64,000 bases of DNA, taken from the NCBI RefSeq assembly GCF_000003605.2, contig NW_003129863.1, positions 185,037 to 249,036 of the forward strand. Reading direction: 5' to 3'. The notes beneath the pieces were generated by a model. The model had not been told where the DNA came from. It saw nothing but the letters and a program-made list of their open reading frames with translations, and made no database searches. Origin of the DNA: Saccoglossus kowalevskii. Its lineage: Eukaryota > Hemichordata > Enteropneusta > Harrimaniidae. The first letter of the stretch is position 1, and each line of letters begins with the position of its first letter. A program made the translations under genes and the position numbers. Positions 11,281 to 24,800 of the stretch are shown in pieces.

Positions 11281-12828
11281 CACAAAAAAAGCATTAATTT
11301 CATTTATTGCAATCCCATTCACACTCATTCCTTGATTTAGCATACATGCACTAGATCTAAATGCTTGTATGCATACAAATATAAAAGCCCAAGGAGTTCA
11401 AGAGCAGTGATTTCATTTTATTGAGATGTGCCATGTGCGCTTTTTTACCTTCTTGGTGTATAAACCTAATTTCAACAGCTTCAGTTGGCGAAAATTTATT
11501 TTTTACACACGGCGTCACAGTTCGCGCTAGAAGACTTAAATGAGCTACGCATGGATAGGAGTTACACACTGCTTGAGTTTAGGCGTATGTCAACACCATT
11601 TTTCTACAAATATACTATACGTATGTAGATATACTGTAAAAACAGGCAAAATACATAACAAAATCATACTCAGCGGTGCCATATGTCCCACGACAAAATC
11701 CACGACTATCAAATTATTTAGAGAGACGAACTGCGCAACCGCAGATCAAATGATTCAAAACGAGTAGCTGAGCTCTCAAGCAAACTTACAGCAAGAGATT
11801 AAAAACACGCTAATCGCTACAAATTCATGGTTTACACTCTAATAAGATAGTCATATAATGAAATCAAACATGGCGAACTAACAAGTATTGTCACTTATCG
11901 TTTTTTCAAGTTCGGGAGGAAGGTACCCGAATGGAGGTAGACATAGAACATATCTACAGGCAGACACAGGCTTTCTTGGTCATTATGTAAAATGCAAGTG
12001 AATGGTGTAAGTTTTAAGGCGTACCCTAACGATTATTAGAATAGCAGCTAGCATGGTATTGTAATTATCGTTTGTATTATAGACTTTTATAAAAGAGGAA
12101 TATGAGAGACAGGCAAACAACAACAAAATTCAGAATATTTTTCTTGCAGTCTCTTTGTAATCTCTCTAGTTTGCAATCAGATTAACTTAGATTAAACAAA
12201 ATAGATACCATCTGCGATATTAAAAATGGTCGTAAAATATAATTATATAATAATTATATGTCTGAACATTTCATTACTGATTAAGCATTATTTTCAGAAG
12301 CGAGTTTCTAACTTTATATTGTAAATTATTCGAAGCTTTGATTCATGATCATTGCTACAAAACATTTACGGAGGATGGTAACAATTAACCACATTTGCAC
12401 ATTAGTTATTTTTGTTGACTTAAATGAGATTTCCAATAGAACTGGAAATAAGTCTTTTTTTAAGATGAATGGCCAATCGATCATTAGGGTTTAACATCCC
12501 CAGCCGTATACCGCTTTTTATGAGTTTTTATGATTATTGATTGCTCTCTCATGCTGTAATACTTTGGTATTTATATTCTTTGTGTTTACTCTGTCATTTT
12601 ATATAACGCGTCTAGATGTGCATCAGTTATTTAATAGTATTTATTAGTAAATAGTGGTATTTAACCAATATCGTAAATCCCAAACTTAATCATTCTGATC
12701 ACTCAAAAAACAAGTCCGCGCAAATGAGGTGGTGAGTTATCCAAATTATTATATCTGTGCTGATGTTAAGTTGGTATTTAAAACATAGACTCTATTAACC
12801 TGTCGTGTCCTATCGATTGCACCAGTTT
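11281..12828. other. Intergenic upstream of receptor A
   Basis: AT-rich, with no domain-bearing frame. The last few hundred bases should contain the receptor A promoter, but I see no convincing TATA box. Confidence 0.4.
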
Positions 12829-12836
12829 TCACGTCA
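12829..12836 (+). promoter_or_regulatory. CRE-like site upstream of receptor A
   Basis: TCACGTCA lies 31 bases before the first ATG of receptor A (12867), one base from the perfect TGACGTCA. Receptor B has TGACGTCAC at a similar distance (35-41 bases) in all four of its first-exon units. The shared position suggests a conserved ATF/CREB-type element near the start site; binding is inferred. Confidence 0.4.
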
Positions 12837-12866
12837 CTATGAGAATAGTTGAATGTTACGGCAACT

Positions 12867-15800
12867 ATGAATCCAAAACACCAGTCATATGAGATGAACC
12901 ACTACTACTGGACAGTGTTCACAAGTCTTCTGGTCTTGGTATGCACAGAAGGTAGGTCTGATAGTCTAAATGTGACAGAGTGTATATTTTTATCGTCATT
13001 GAAACGACGTGTATGTGCAACAGCAATTGAACTTTGTTCCGTGTGTTGAGCTGTGTTGTATCTCATAGACAGTGTGTGTAGGCTAAACCTAACCCATCCT
13101 GCCATTTACTTCGTTTCGGCACTACGGCTGCATTTTGTGTGGTTTTTATTTACAAATATTTCCCCACTCAGTAGCAGTTTATGCATACATCGGCATTCAC
13201 GAATATTTATTTACTCTAGTTTAAACCGTCATTGCTTCTGATAAGTGTCTTTGAGTATTTCGTACTCTAGTATGATAATTAGAAAATTTTCAGAGTGTTT
13301 GTTGTAAAGAAACGTGCCGGACGTGTTAGCAAAGACATTTAACAAACACAATTTGAAGCTAAGCCAAATGCAAATGCATTTTTTTTATTTTCCCAAGACT
13401 TCGACAGCTCTTAGCGCATTAAATTTGTATGGTTTGCTTAAACTTTTCGATCTGAAATGTACTATTTTTTACGACGTCGCATGTAATTCACTATTTTTGT
13501 TAAACACAATGCCAATTATTACATAAACATTTGAGAGTCGGTTGTAGTGATGTCTTTAAAATTGGTAATTAGTTATATGAAATAATTTACAACAACATTA
13601 TTTGCTTTGCTATGTGACTATGTGTACATAGCCATTCCTTTTTATCATATTTCACTTGGTATACGGCAATGACAATTCACTATTACATAGACATACATAC
13701 TATATAAATATAGGTACCATCAAAACGTTGATATTTAAAAATTCGAATATTAAAGATCGCAGTAAAATACTCAATAATCGGCAATGCTCTAACATACATG
13801 TTCATAAATGTAAAACAGAAATCAACCACTCAGTTACTAATAAGATAGTCGGCATGGAGGTTGTTGATATCCTCTATATTCTAATCTCTGAAAAATATAT
13901 TACTGTCATTACTGGCATAATACTGAAATTATTGTTTCAAACAATAAAAACAAGAATATAATGAACCAAAACAGTGATGGAGCTAGACGCATATGTGTTA
14001 TATTAGTCAGGTACCAGTCAGAAATGATCTCAGTAAAATTGCAACATGCGTTAGTCACAATACAAAAGCACAGCAAATATTTATAATTCGTGGAGAGCGA
14101 TTAATATGAATTAAAATGTCATTAATTTCTGGATTCTGTAATCAATATAAACATTCTTCATCCATGCATACTGTCTGAAGCGTGCATATTTATTGTGAAG
14201 TGGTACTTCTGTTCCATTACCACATGCCACGAGATAAGTGTTCTATTTTCTATTGATGTGATAACACGCGTTACAACTTGTATAGCAGCAGTTGTTTCGT
14301 GTATTTTTCAATATTCGATTACTTCTCAGCTAGTTATTTCCATAAATACTATATGTGTACTATACACATTCATATATTGTATAATTTAAGGTCACATATC
14401 AACCAATCAGATACACGTGAGTACACACACATGATAACACGCACGCAAGTGCACACACTGCAGATGTTCAAACTCATCGCATCACTATTTGTCGCCAACT
14501 TAATTCTGATTATTATACATGTATATATTTTACACACGATTCGGCACTATAGACAAAGGTTAATGCGATATCTTTACTATCTAATCTGGGACTTCGATTA
14601 ACACTGTGCTCTATTTCGTTCAGCATTCATACTTTATGACATTTGCAAATTTTAGTGCAGTACAAACATATGATTAAGTGTACGCGAGTTGCTATTTGGG
14701 GTTACGAGAAACAAGAAAACGTCGACTGAAATATTTCAAAGATACTATAGGTCGGCTCATACAATCTGAATTGATACATCTCGACATCGAGTGGTATGTC
14801 AGCATGTAAAACGAGATTCGATGTTGGCAGGCGTAATGAGCTAGATTAGATGCCGCCTGTTATCGCGAGATTTTGAAACATTTACGAATATTAGACTAGT
14901 GAATCGGCTAGGATGGCTGTGGGCAAGCCTTTCGTACGAGTCCCACGGCAATGTACTGAAGTCATCGAGACAGCCGATTAGTGATGACAAAGACGTGTCA
15001 AAGATGTTGCTATTACTATAGTAACTGATAAGAACTCATACGATAACCATTGCTGTATACTGCCTCGAGTTTGTTAATGATGACACTACCTGATAACAAA
15101 GAGTTATCACAGTTGCCAGGCTTTTTATTTATGTTACTATGGCATTTTGAACATTTAACGCGATGTCAAGAAAATGAAACACTGTTTGAGGAACACCGTC
15201 TCGTCTATTCTCGCTCACAACGAGACCTTGGTGGTCATTCAGTTTGCGCCTGGGATCTATTATGTATATATTTGGCCCAATTGCATTATTGCCATGGTGA
15301 TTTGATTTATTTCACTGGAAAATGAGTTCAATGATGATAATCTGTCAGCTTTGAATAAGTATGTTTTATCTTCTAGATGTTCGATTTCTGCCAACTAATG
15401 TCAGATTTCAAACAGTCAATCTGAATTCTACGTTATTATGGGATCCACCAGAAAATGCCACCGCTGATGACGTCATCTTTTACACAGTACGGTACCAAGA
15501 GTATGTCATTTGTCATTTTATCGTTTGTATAGTTTTGTTATTATTCCTTAGAAATATGGATAAAATGTCTTATGTTGTCATTTTAACCCTGACCCTTACT
15601 TTATCAGTTGAATAAAAACTATAAACTAGAGTGTGCAGTATAGTTCATTTGCTGTTCATAAATTCGGGAGAACTAAATATTTATGCTCAAATCTCTCAAA
15701 AAAATAAAACCGCAAATATTTACCTGATGTTGACTACTAGCTCCTGTGGTTAAGAAACAAATAGCGATTCGCCGTGTTCTGTTTCGCGTCAATTCCGTGA

Positions 15801-18800
15801 AGGACATACATGTGAGAGTATACACTGCTTAATAGTATAGAAATTATTGGTTATTATCGGAATTCAAAAGACGACTTGGTTAGCCAATACACAGTACTCA
15901 AAAATCTTACCACAAATGTATTATAGAATTGCTATAATACTACAACTTTATATGAACTATTGCTATTTTAAAGATTCAAAAGTCGCCGCGCAGAGTGCGT
16001 TTGAATTACGTGCGTTATAAATGCTGCATAAGAAAAAAATTAGGTTGAATGTTATTTCATGTCATAACGCCTTTTCTGCGGCATTACAATATAACATTCT
16101 ACTTGTAGGGAGTCTCAGCTGAGTGAAGAATGGTTACAAAAGCCAGACTGCTATAATATAACAGAAACAGTTTGTAATTTTGGTGCAGATTTTAATTACA
16201 TCTACACGTACTGGTATGCCCAAATAAGGGTAATGAATAATGTGACCCGATCTGCTGATTGGACAGAACCTGAAATAGTACAACCAATGTTCGATGGTGG
16301 GTACCATGTTTATTGTGACATTCGTCATTTCAATCCTGACCTCATAATTATTCACATTGTTTTTAGCGCTTTGACCCAGAACTGTTGAAAAAAGGAATAT
16401 GCCCATTTGCTCCTGCCCTATCACATAGCATATACAAAATACAGATAGGCAAATGAACTACTAAATTGTCGGTGGGGAACAAGGTATTCTGTGAGTTAAT
16501 ACATAAATATATGTACATTCTTCATGACTAGAGCATAGTATAGGTCCAGCAATGTTTTTTTTAGTTTAACAAAATCTGTTCAACCCAAGCTTCGTTTATA
16601 AAACTTCCTGTAGCGAGGCTGGCCTTAGTTACACTCGTAATAATAATTGTATCATTGTATTGTGAGTGTATTAAACAGTAATCAGTAATCAGAACCGTAT
16701 TGATAATTAAACATTTAACACAGGTATCATCGGACGCCCTGAGTTTACCACAGTAATTGCATACAGCTATCACATCTATTTAGAATGGTTAGCACCAGAG
16801 ACACCATTCAGTAACTCTGATGGCGGATATCTACGAATGGACGATGTAATGACAGTTAATTACAATTTTACATACTGGAAAATAAACGAAACTAAAACTA
16901 AGGTAAATCTATAAGATTGTACATTTGTCTTTATATCATCAAAATATTCGAGCTCGAAAACGCAGAAATAAAATATAATATATTATACTATCTTGTTTCC
17001 ATTCAAAGATGCAACAGTATTTGGGAGAAGACAACAGCGTAACTCTGATGGAATTAATAGAACCTGTAATGTCTTACGAAATTGTACTCCAGGGTGAAAC
17101 ACAAGGAAAATATGGAATTCCGAGACATATAACAGTTTCCAGTATGTCATTTTATATTAATCCAACTTCAATTTCAACTCCTTGATTAGTCACTAGTACG
17201 CGTCAATGGTCAATCTTTCCAATTATTATACAAAATATGCCAGATTATGCGATTTCCTTGGTCAATCTGTGGTCACATGATGTCATATGAAAAAAAGAGA
17301 ACAACAATGAACAGATAAAACTGATACAATTCAATATTGTACAGTTGAACACATGTTACCCACACATTTATCTGAACACATGCTACTAAGCTCAAAACCA
17401 AACAAACCATGGTCACTGGAACAGTGTTGTTTAGGTGACCCAACTTCTCTCACTCTGTTGAAACAAACATATCCTGTTGCCTTATGATTTTCAGTAAGTG
17501 CATATTGTACTATTGCGGCATTGTAACACAAACTTTATGTTCTAGATGTTATTGGCGTTCCAACAAATATTAAATATGTGACTGTGAACTTAAACTCCAC
17601 ACTTACGTGGGATCGCCCGATCAACATATATAACGATGAAGATGTATCATATACTGTCAGATACCAAGGGTAAGTATCCTCGTGCGGACATCCGGGCTTT
17701 TTCACGGCCTGGCAACCATCACGGTGAAAACAAAGACCGACTCAGAAAACTCTACCTTGGGATAGTTATTGGGACTTTTCTCAACAGTGTAACAAATACC
17801 CCTATATGTGCAACATATATACATTCCGTTGCTCAGGATTACTTCAAAGTTGAGTCTGTGCTGTTTCCCCAACTGTTGCCTTCTTCGACGGCGTAAACAC
17901 ATCATGTCATGAAAAGGTCGATGCTAATGCTTTAAAAACAAGAAGTATTCCGCATATATTTATATATTTGATGAGAGAGTACAATAAAAAACAGTGTTCT
18001 TCAGGCATAGAAAATTCGCTTTTTGGGTTGGGAGTTACGGCTCTGTGGTTTCGCTTTTGTTTCTATCTTGTGATGGTACAAATCAGGGGCCTTTAGCGGC
18101 ACATTTCTGTCATATTATCAGGACCGTACTGAGTAGCTGAGTGTCATTGATATTTTATGTTGCTATTGATAGCTATGCAGCCATGAATAGTGATATTTGT
18201 CAGTAGTATATGTACAGGCTTTTGAAATAGCATAAACATATAATGGAAACTATTATAAATTATTTGATAAAAGGTTTTGAACTGCAAACTAATAGCAACA
18301 TCCGTAACACAATAAACCAGATCAATCAATCAAATCATATCCAAGAGTTGTCACAGTTTGCATGTAATTATCATGTAATTATAGCATGGCAAATTGCATG
18401 ATCTAATCTACTTACAGATGTGGCGACGGTCCTTATCTGGAAAAGCCTGAATGCACAAACATTAAGACTACTGTGTGTAATTTCGGAGCTGACTTTATGT
18501 ATTATGAAAGTTGGTGGTGTTCAGTCATTCAGTGTACAAGCGTACAGTTTAACAGTACAAGTGATCTAACGCCTCCTGTACATACAATTCCCAGAGAGGC
18601 TGGTAAGCATCTGCACTATACATAGCTTTTCTTTCTTGCTTTAAGACAGCAGTGATTATTTTATTTTGATGATTGGATAGTATGACTGTGAATAATGAAC
18701 TTTGGCGTCGATTTTGAACCTTACTTTGCTAACTGGCATTACCAAATACAGACATTGTTTCGTCTTCGACGTATAAGAGAGACATATTAATGAGCAACTA

Positions 18801-21800
18801 AAGGCGGATATGTTTAATAAAAATTATGGAGAGATGATAGATAGACAAATTTAGGGAATAAACAACCGCATTTGAATGTTCCAATCAATAATGCACAATT
18901 CTCGACTGTGGCTAGTCTCGATTGTTGCTTTGGTTTATTCCGATTTACTAATCTCCCTTTTATTAGGTATCATGGGACCTCCTAATATAACAAACATCAC
19001 TGCTGGCAGCGATCAGATATACTTGTCATGGAAGGCACCGGAGACTCCGTACACCAATATAATCACCGGGGAACCCAAACTAGTCAGTGATATCATGAGT
19101 GTCTACTATAATTATACATATTGCAAAGCAAATTACACAGACTTGTGTGTGAGTATGAATTTTTTTTTCATTATTTTCTGTTTTAGTAAATATATTGACT
19201 ACACAAACTAAGTCTGATTTGGGATTATGTTTGTCTGTTCCAGTTGAAGATATTGTAATATTTTATTTCTAGCAACATAGCAGTACAGAAACTAAGACGA
19301 ATATGCTTTTACATGAGTTCATAGAGCCATGGACGTCTTATGACATAAAAATACAAGGCAAGACTAATGGAAACTATGGCATTCCTATAAACCTGGTTAT
19401 TTTTACCAATGAAGCAGGTAGGGTGATTGAAATAATGTTTTGATAGATGTAAAACCATTATTATATTAATTGTTGTTAAAGTATACTTGTTGAAACTACT
19501 ATGACTTTCTGGCAGTTATTATACCCCAACGACTGCGAGTACCTAAACGGGAGCTGGTGCAAAGACGAGTAGGGGAAAGTTGTACGATGATTTCGACGGG
19601 CTTAATAGGTTTTCCTGCATTTCCATCGCAGGTTGAATGTTATTACAGCTTACGTTTGTTAGTAGCTTCTTCCTGTTGTGTAGAGGTGCATTATTGCTTC
19701 ATTAAATCGGATGTTGATTTTAACAAACAAGTTATTTGGAATCTCGGTTATAGCGAAAGTCTTCAGGTCTTTGGATATTTACTTAACTTCAAATTTTATT
19801 AGCATTGGCAGTAAACCTCATACTGGAACAATGGAGACAAGACGGACAGCGATAATAGATGTGTTAATAATTCGTCCGTCTATAAAATGATTCTTACTAA
19901 TTATAAACCAATTGAAATTTAACAACTGTTTTATATGAATGACATGCAATTCTGCTAGTTCGGACCACAATTCATAGGTCGTGTCGGTCGGTCGGTTCAT
20001 TCATTCATCCATCCATTGTAAGCCAACAATATCACACTCACGCAACGCACTGATATACAACAACCTTACAACATTCACAATGCATTAGAAATATATTCTG
20101 TATCTAATATATTCCAGCACCGAGTAAAGGAGTGAAAATAGCTATAGTAGAAGTTCAACCACCTGTTTGTGAGGAATCTCCTGACATAAGAAACGTAACA
20201 ATCAAGTGGAAGGTAAGCCTATATAATTTTGAAATGTCTATAAAAAACATTAAACGCAAATGATCTCATCGCCGAGAGTGAGGGGGCCACGTGACTTCTT
20301 TCTGTCCCTCATATAGTGTTATAATATCTCCCACTGGGCATCATGGTGTTTACTGTTTGATTTACCCTTGTAACCATGGTGTTTATAAAAGAGAACGTGA
20401 TGATGGAAGAGAATGGAACACTATTTGTTTAATGGGCTAAACAAATCTCGTAGCTATCTCAATCTCATCAATGTCTCTGTGCCCATTTGTGTCGGAGGCC
20501 CAAGTCTTCAACGACATTGAGTATTTGTCATCAGAATGTTGTATGCAAATTTGTGCAATAATGAAGACTTGTATTATTACATTAGTAGTTTAGGATGGAC
20601 TATAGGTACGACCATGAGGGCGCTGTTCATATTGGGATGCGATGACGTCATACGGGGATGGATGACGTCACAATGGGAGGCCGTGCATAGATGAGCATAA
20701 ATAATGACGTCACAATGGGAATTCGTGCATAAATTAGCATAGATGAGAACCATGGCCGTAAAGGGGTTCATTTGAATTAGGATGACGTCACAATGGGATA
20801 TTGTGCATACATTTGCATACATAAAATTGATGTGAATACGAGGTCGTGTCGAGTTCATCGTGAATACATTTGCATAAATTACCATCATTTTTTTAATTAT
20901 TTTTTTTAATTATTTTTAATAATTTTTAATTATTTTTTTTAATGCAAAACAAAACAATACAAAAACAAACTGTATACAGATGACATAAATAATGACGTCA
21001 CAATGGGAATTCTGCATNNNNNNNNNNNNNNNNNNNNNNNNNNNNNNNNNNNNNNNNNNNNNNNNNNNNNNNNNNNNNNNNNNNNNNNNNNNNNNNNNNN
21101 NNNNNNNNNNNNNNNNNNNNNNNNNNNNNNNNNNNNNNNNNNNNNNNNNNNNNNNNNNNNNNNNNNNNNNNNNNNNNNNNNNNNNNNNNNNNNNNNNNNN
21201 NNNNNNNNNNNNNNNNNNNNNNNNNNNNNNNNNNNNNNNNNNNNNNNNNNNNNNNNNNNNNNNNNNNNNNNNNNNNNNNNNNNNNNNNNNNNNNNNNNNN
21301 NNNNNNNNNNNNNNNNNNNNNNNNNNNNNNNNNNNNNNNNNNNNNNNNNNNNNNNNNNNNNNNNNNNNNNNNNNNNNNNNNNNNNNNNNNNNNNNNNNNN
21401 NNNNNNNNNNNNNNNNNNNNNNNNNNNNNNNNNNNNNNNNNNNNNNNNNNNNNNNNNNNNNNNNNNNNNNNNNNNNNNNNNNNNNNNNNNNNNNNNNNNN
21501 NNNNNNNNNNNNNNNNNNNNNNNNNNNNNNNNNNNNNNNNNNNNNNNNNNNNNNNNNNNNNNNNNNNNNNNNNNNNNNNNNNNNNNNNNNNNNNNNNNNN
21601 NNNNNNNNNNNNNNNNNNNNNNNNNNNNNNNNNNNNNNNNNNNNNNNNNNNNNNNNNNNNNNNNNNNNNNNNNNNNNNNNNNNNNNNNNNNNNNNNNNNN
21701 NNNNNNNNNNNNNNNNNNNNNNNNNNNNNNNNNNNNNNNNNNNNNNNNNNNNNNNNNNNNNNNNNNNNNNNNNNNNNNNNNNNNNNNNNNNNNNNNNNNN

Positions 21801-24800
21801 NNNNNNNNNNNNNNNNNNNNNNNNNNNNNNNNNNGGGCCATGGTCCTCATTTATGCTAATTTATGCACGAATTTCCATTGTGACGTCATTATTTATGCTC
21901 ATCTATGCACGGCCTCCCATTGTGACGTCATCCATTCCCGTATGACGTCATCGCATCCCAATATGAACAGCGCCCTCATGGTCGTACCTATAGTCCATCC
22001 TAAACTACTTACATTGGTATTAAATATTCATGCTCAAATAAATCGTAAGAAAACAATTATGGAAACTTAAGTTAGTATGGCTTCAAATAATACATTTGTC
22101 CGCCAATCGCCAAGATTTCGGTTCTTTCGCCGTGGTTTGGTCATATCTAATACTTTCTTCTGGGTGTTGAGAGATTGGGTCAAAGCATCCTCGAATGTTC
22201 AGTCTTGATCAACGGAAAATATCAATCGGTTAGCTTTTTTTCAGTTGTCAGTAGGTTATTGGCATTCAAATTAACGGTATTGGGAACGGAAAAAATAAAA
22301 ACATATATTCGATTTAGTTGGCCTGACAGCCCGATCAAGTCCCTAAGTACATATTTCTCCTGCGACATTGGGATTTACCGTAAAGCCATATGAAGGAGAT
22401 ATTTCAGGAAGCATGTACTATGTCGCCTGGGTTAATTATCATGTTGTAGGAGTTATTTATAAAAGCACTCCCTTTGCATGGCATGCATTTGCGGCGGGTT
22501 TACGTAGTCCAATATCTTAAACGGCTATAGCTGTGAAACAACAAACCACTTGGTGGAATTACTTCATTTAATTTCAAAACAAACATCTACTATTTACATC
22601 ATGGATTCAAATGCTGCCTCAAAACAGACACGTATCATAGTATATAATATCATATCATAACTGTTTTATCGCAAAATTTTTTATCTGTATACATAGGAAA
22701 CTTACTTGATTGAAATTTAATTCAATCCTGTGAAGCAAAACAATAATATGAACAACGAAAGTGTATTGTAATTCCATTGCAGCCCATAGACGAGGAAGAT
22801 CATAATGGAGTGTTAACACGTTATGAAGTACACTATAGCTACAGTAATACCACTTTACAAATACAGAACATTACAGATGTCAGTGCCACGTCTACACTGC
22901 TTACTGATCTATATAGATGGGAACAGTATTATATCACAGTCAGTATCTGTACTAGTGCTGGATGTACGGAGCATAGAGATGCACCTTACGTTTTAGAACC
23001 TGATAAAGTAGGTAGGTTGCATTATGTTGTGCTACTGTGATGATCATTGCTCAATCACGACACTAATTAAATGATGGCGATGGTGAAAAATTACTATATA
23101 AGGTTATAGAATTAATAGTTCTTATTTCCAATATAGCTCTTGGTTCTCCGAGTAAAATCCAGGCAGAACTAACATCGTGGAACTCATTCAACGTGTCATG
23201 GTTACCACCTGATAATGATGAATGTATTGTTGGTTACAACGTGAAGTGTGAGAATGGTTGGTCAGCTACGAGCGTGTTTGTTCGTGATGACCTCTATGTA
23301 AATTTTACCAATCTCTCAGTATCTTTTTACACTATATACGTGTCGGCTGAGATATATTCAAATTACAATTCATCTGTGAATGGTTCTCGTGTAGTAATCA
23401 GGATAACAATTCCAGGTATATATACTATTTATATATGTGTGTAATATAATATTCAATTCACCAGTGTTTGGGTACCATGCAGTAACTGGTATAAACATTG
23501 CAGGTATGTATACTATACTATATATGTGTCTGCAGGGATATATTCAGATTACAATTCATCAGTGCTTGGGTACCATGTAGTAACTGGTATAAACATTGCA
23601 GGTATGTATACTATACTATATATGTATCTGCAGTGATATATTCAGATTACAATTCATCAGTGTTTGAGTACCATGCAGTAACTGGTATAAACATTGCAGG
23701 TATGTATACTGTACTATATATATATGTTTGCAGTGATATATTCAGATTAAAATTCATCAGTGCCTGGGGTACCATACAGTAACTGGTATAAATATTGCAG
23801 GTATGTATACTGTACTATATATATGTCTGCAGTGATATATTCAGATTACAATTCGTCAGTACCCGGGGTACCATGCAGTAACTGGTATAAGCATTGCAGG
23901 TATGTATAATATACAATATATATGTCTGCAGTGGTATATCCAGATTACAATTAATCAGTGCCTGGGGTACCATGCAGTAACTGGTATAAATATTGCAGGT
24001 ATGTATACTGTACTATATATATGTCTGCAGTGATATATTCAGATTACAATTCATCAGTACCCGGGGTACCATGCAGTAACTGGTATAAACATTCCAGGTA
24101 TGTATACTGTACTATATATGTGTCTGCAGAGATATATTCAGATTAAAATTCATCATTTTTTGGGTACCATGCAGTAACTGGTATAAACATTGCAGGTATG
24201 TATACTGTACTATATATATATATATATCTGCAGTGATATATTGAGATTACAATCCATCAGTGTTGGGGTAGCATGTATAGAATCAATCATCATAGAACGA
24301 GGTGAAGGAAATCAGTCACCCTAGAATACAATGTTCATTGTTTAAAGAAGTGTAAGACATTAACACCTAGATCACACTATCCAATTATGTAACCACTGGA
24401 AGACTTTTAAAGATTCAATCACTCTCAGTTAAAATGCCGATAGAAATGTTGGGAGACTAGTATAGAATCTGTCACCATGAACAATGTTCATGACTAGAAT
24501 GTTTGGGTGATTTCTTAGAGAGTGGATGGTGTTGTTGGAACAACTGCAGGGGTCATTCACCTTAGCATACAGTTGGGTGAAATTGTTTGTAAAATTGTAA
24601 AAAAATGCTTTACAAACCAACCTGTTAGGGCGGCAAACCAACCAGTTAGGGTGGAGTTTAAGAATTATTTAATTTGAATACTATATATATTCATTTTTTC
24701 TCAATTAAGAAATTGATGAACAATTTGTAGGGAATCATGGGCTTGGATGGAATTGCTGGAAGTCATTTAGGTAGTCGCCATGGAATGAAATGTTCATGTA

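Noticed and set aside
22010-22070. Apparent long proteins spanning the N gaps
   Set aside because: They are gap artefacts; the visible ends are foldback-arm DNA or intron.
23498-24146. Long open frames through the minisatellite read as a coding repeat protein
   Set aside because: The frame is a by-product of 99-base units; it includes donor and spacer sequence, and no start or splice site supports read-through.
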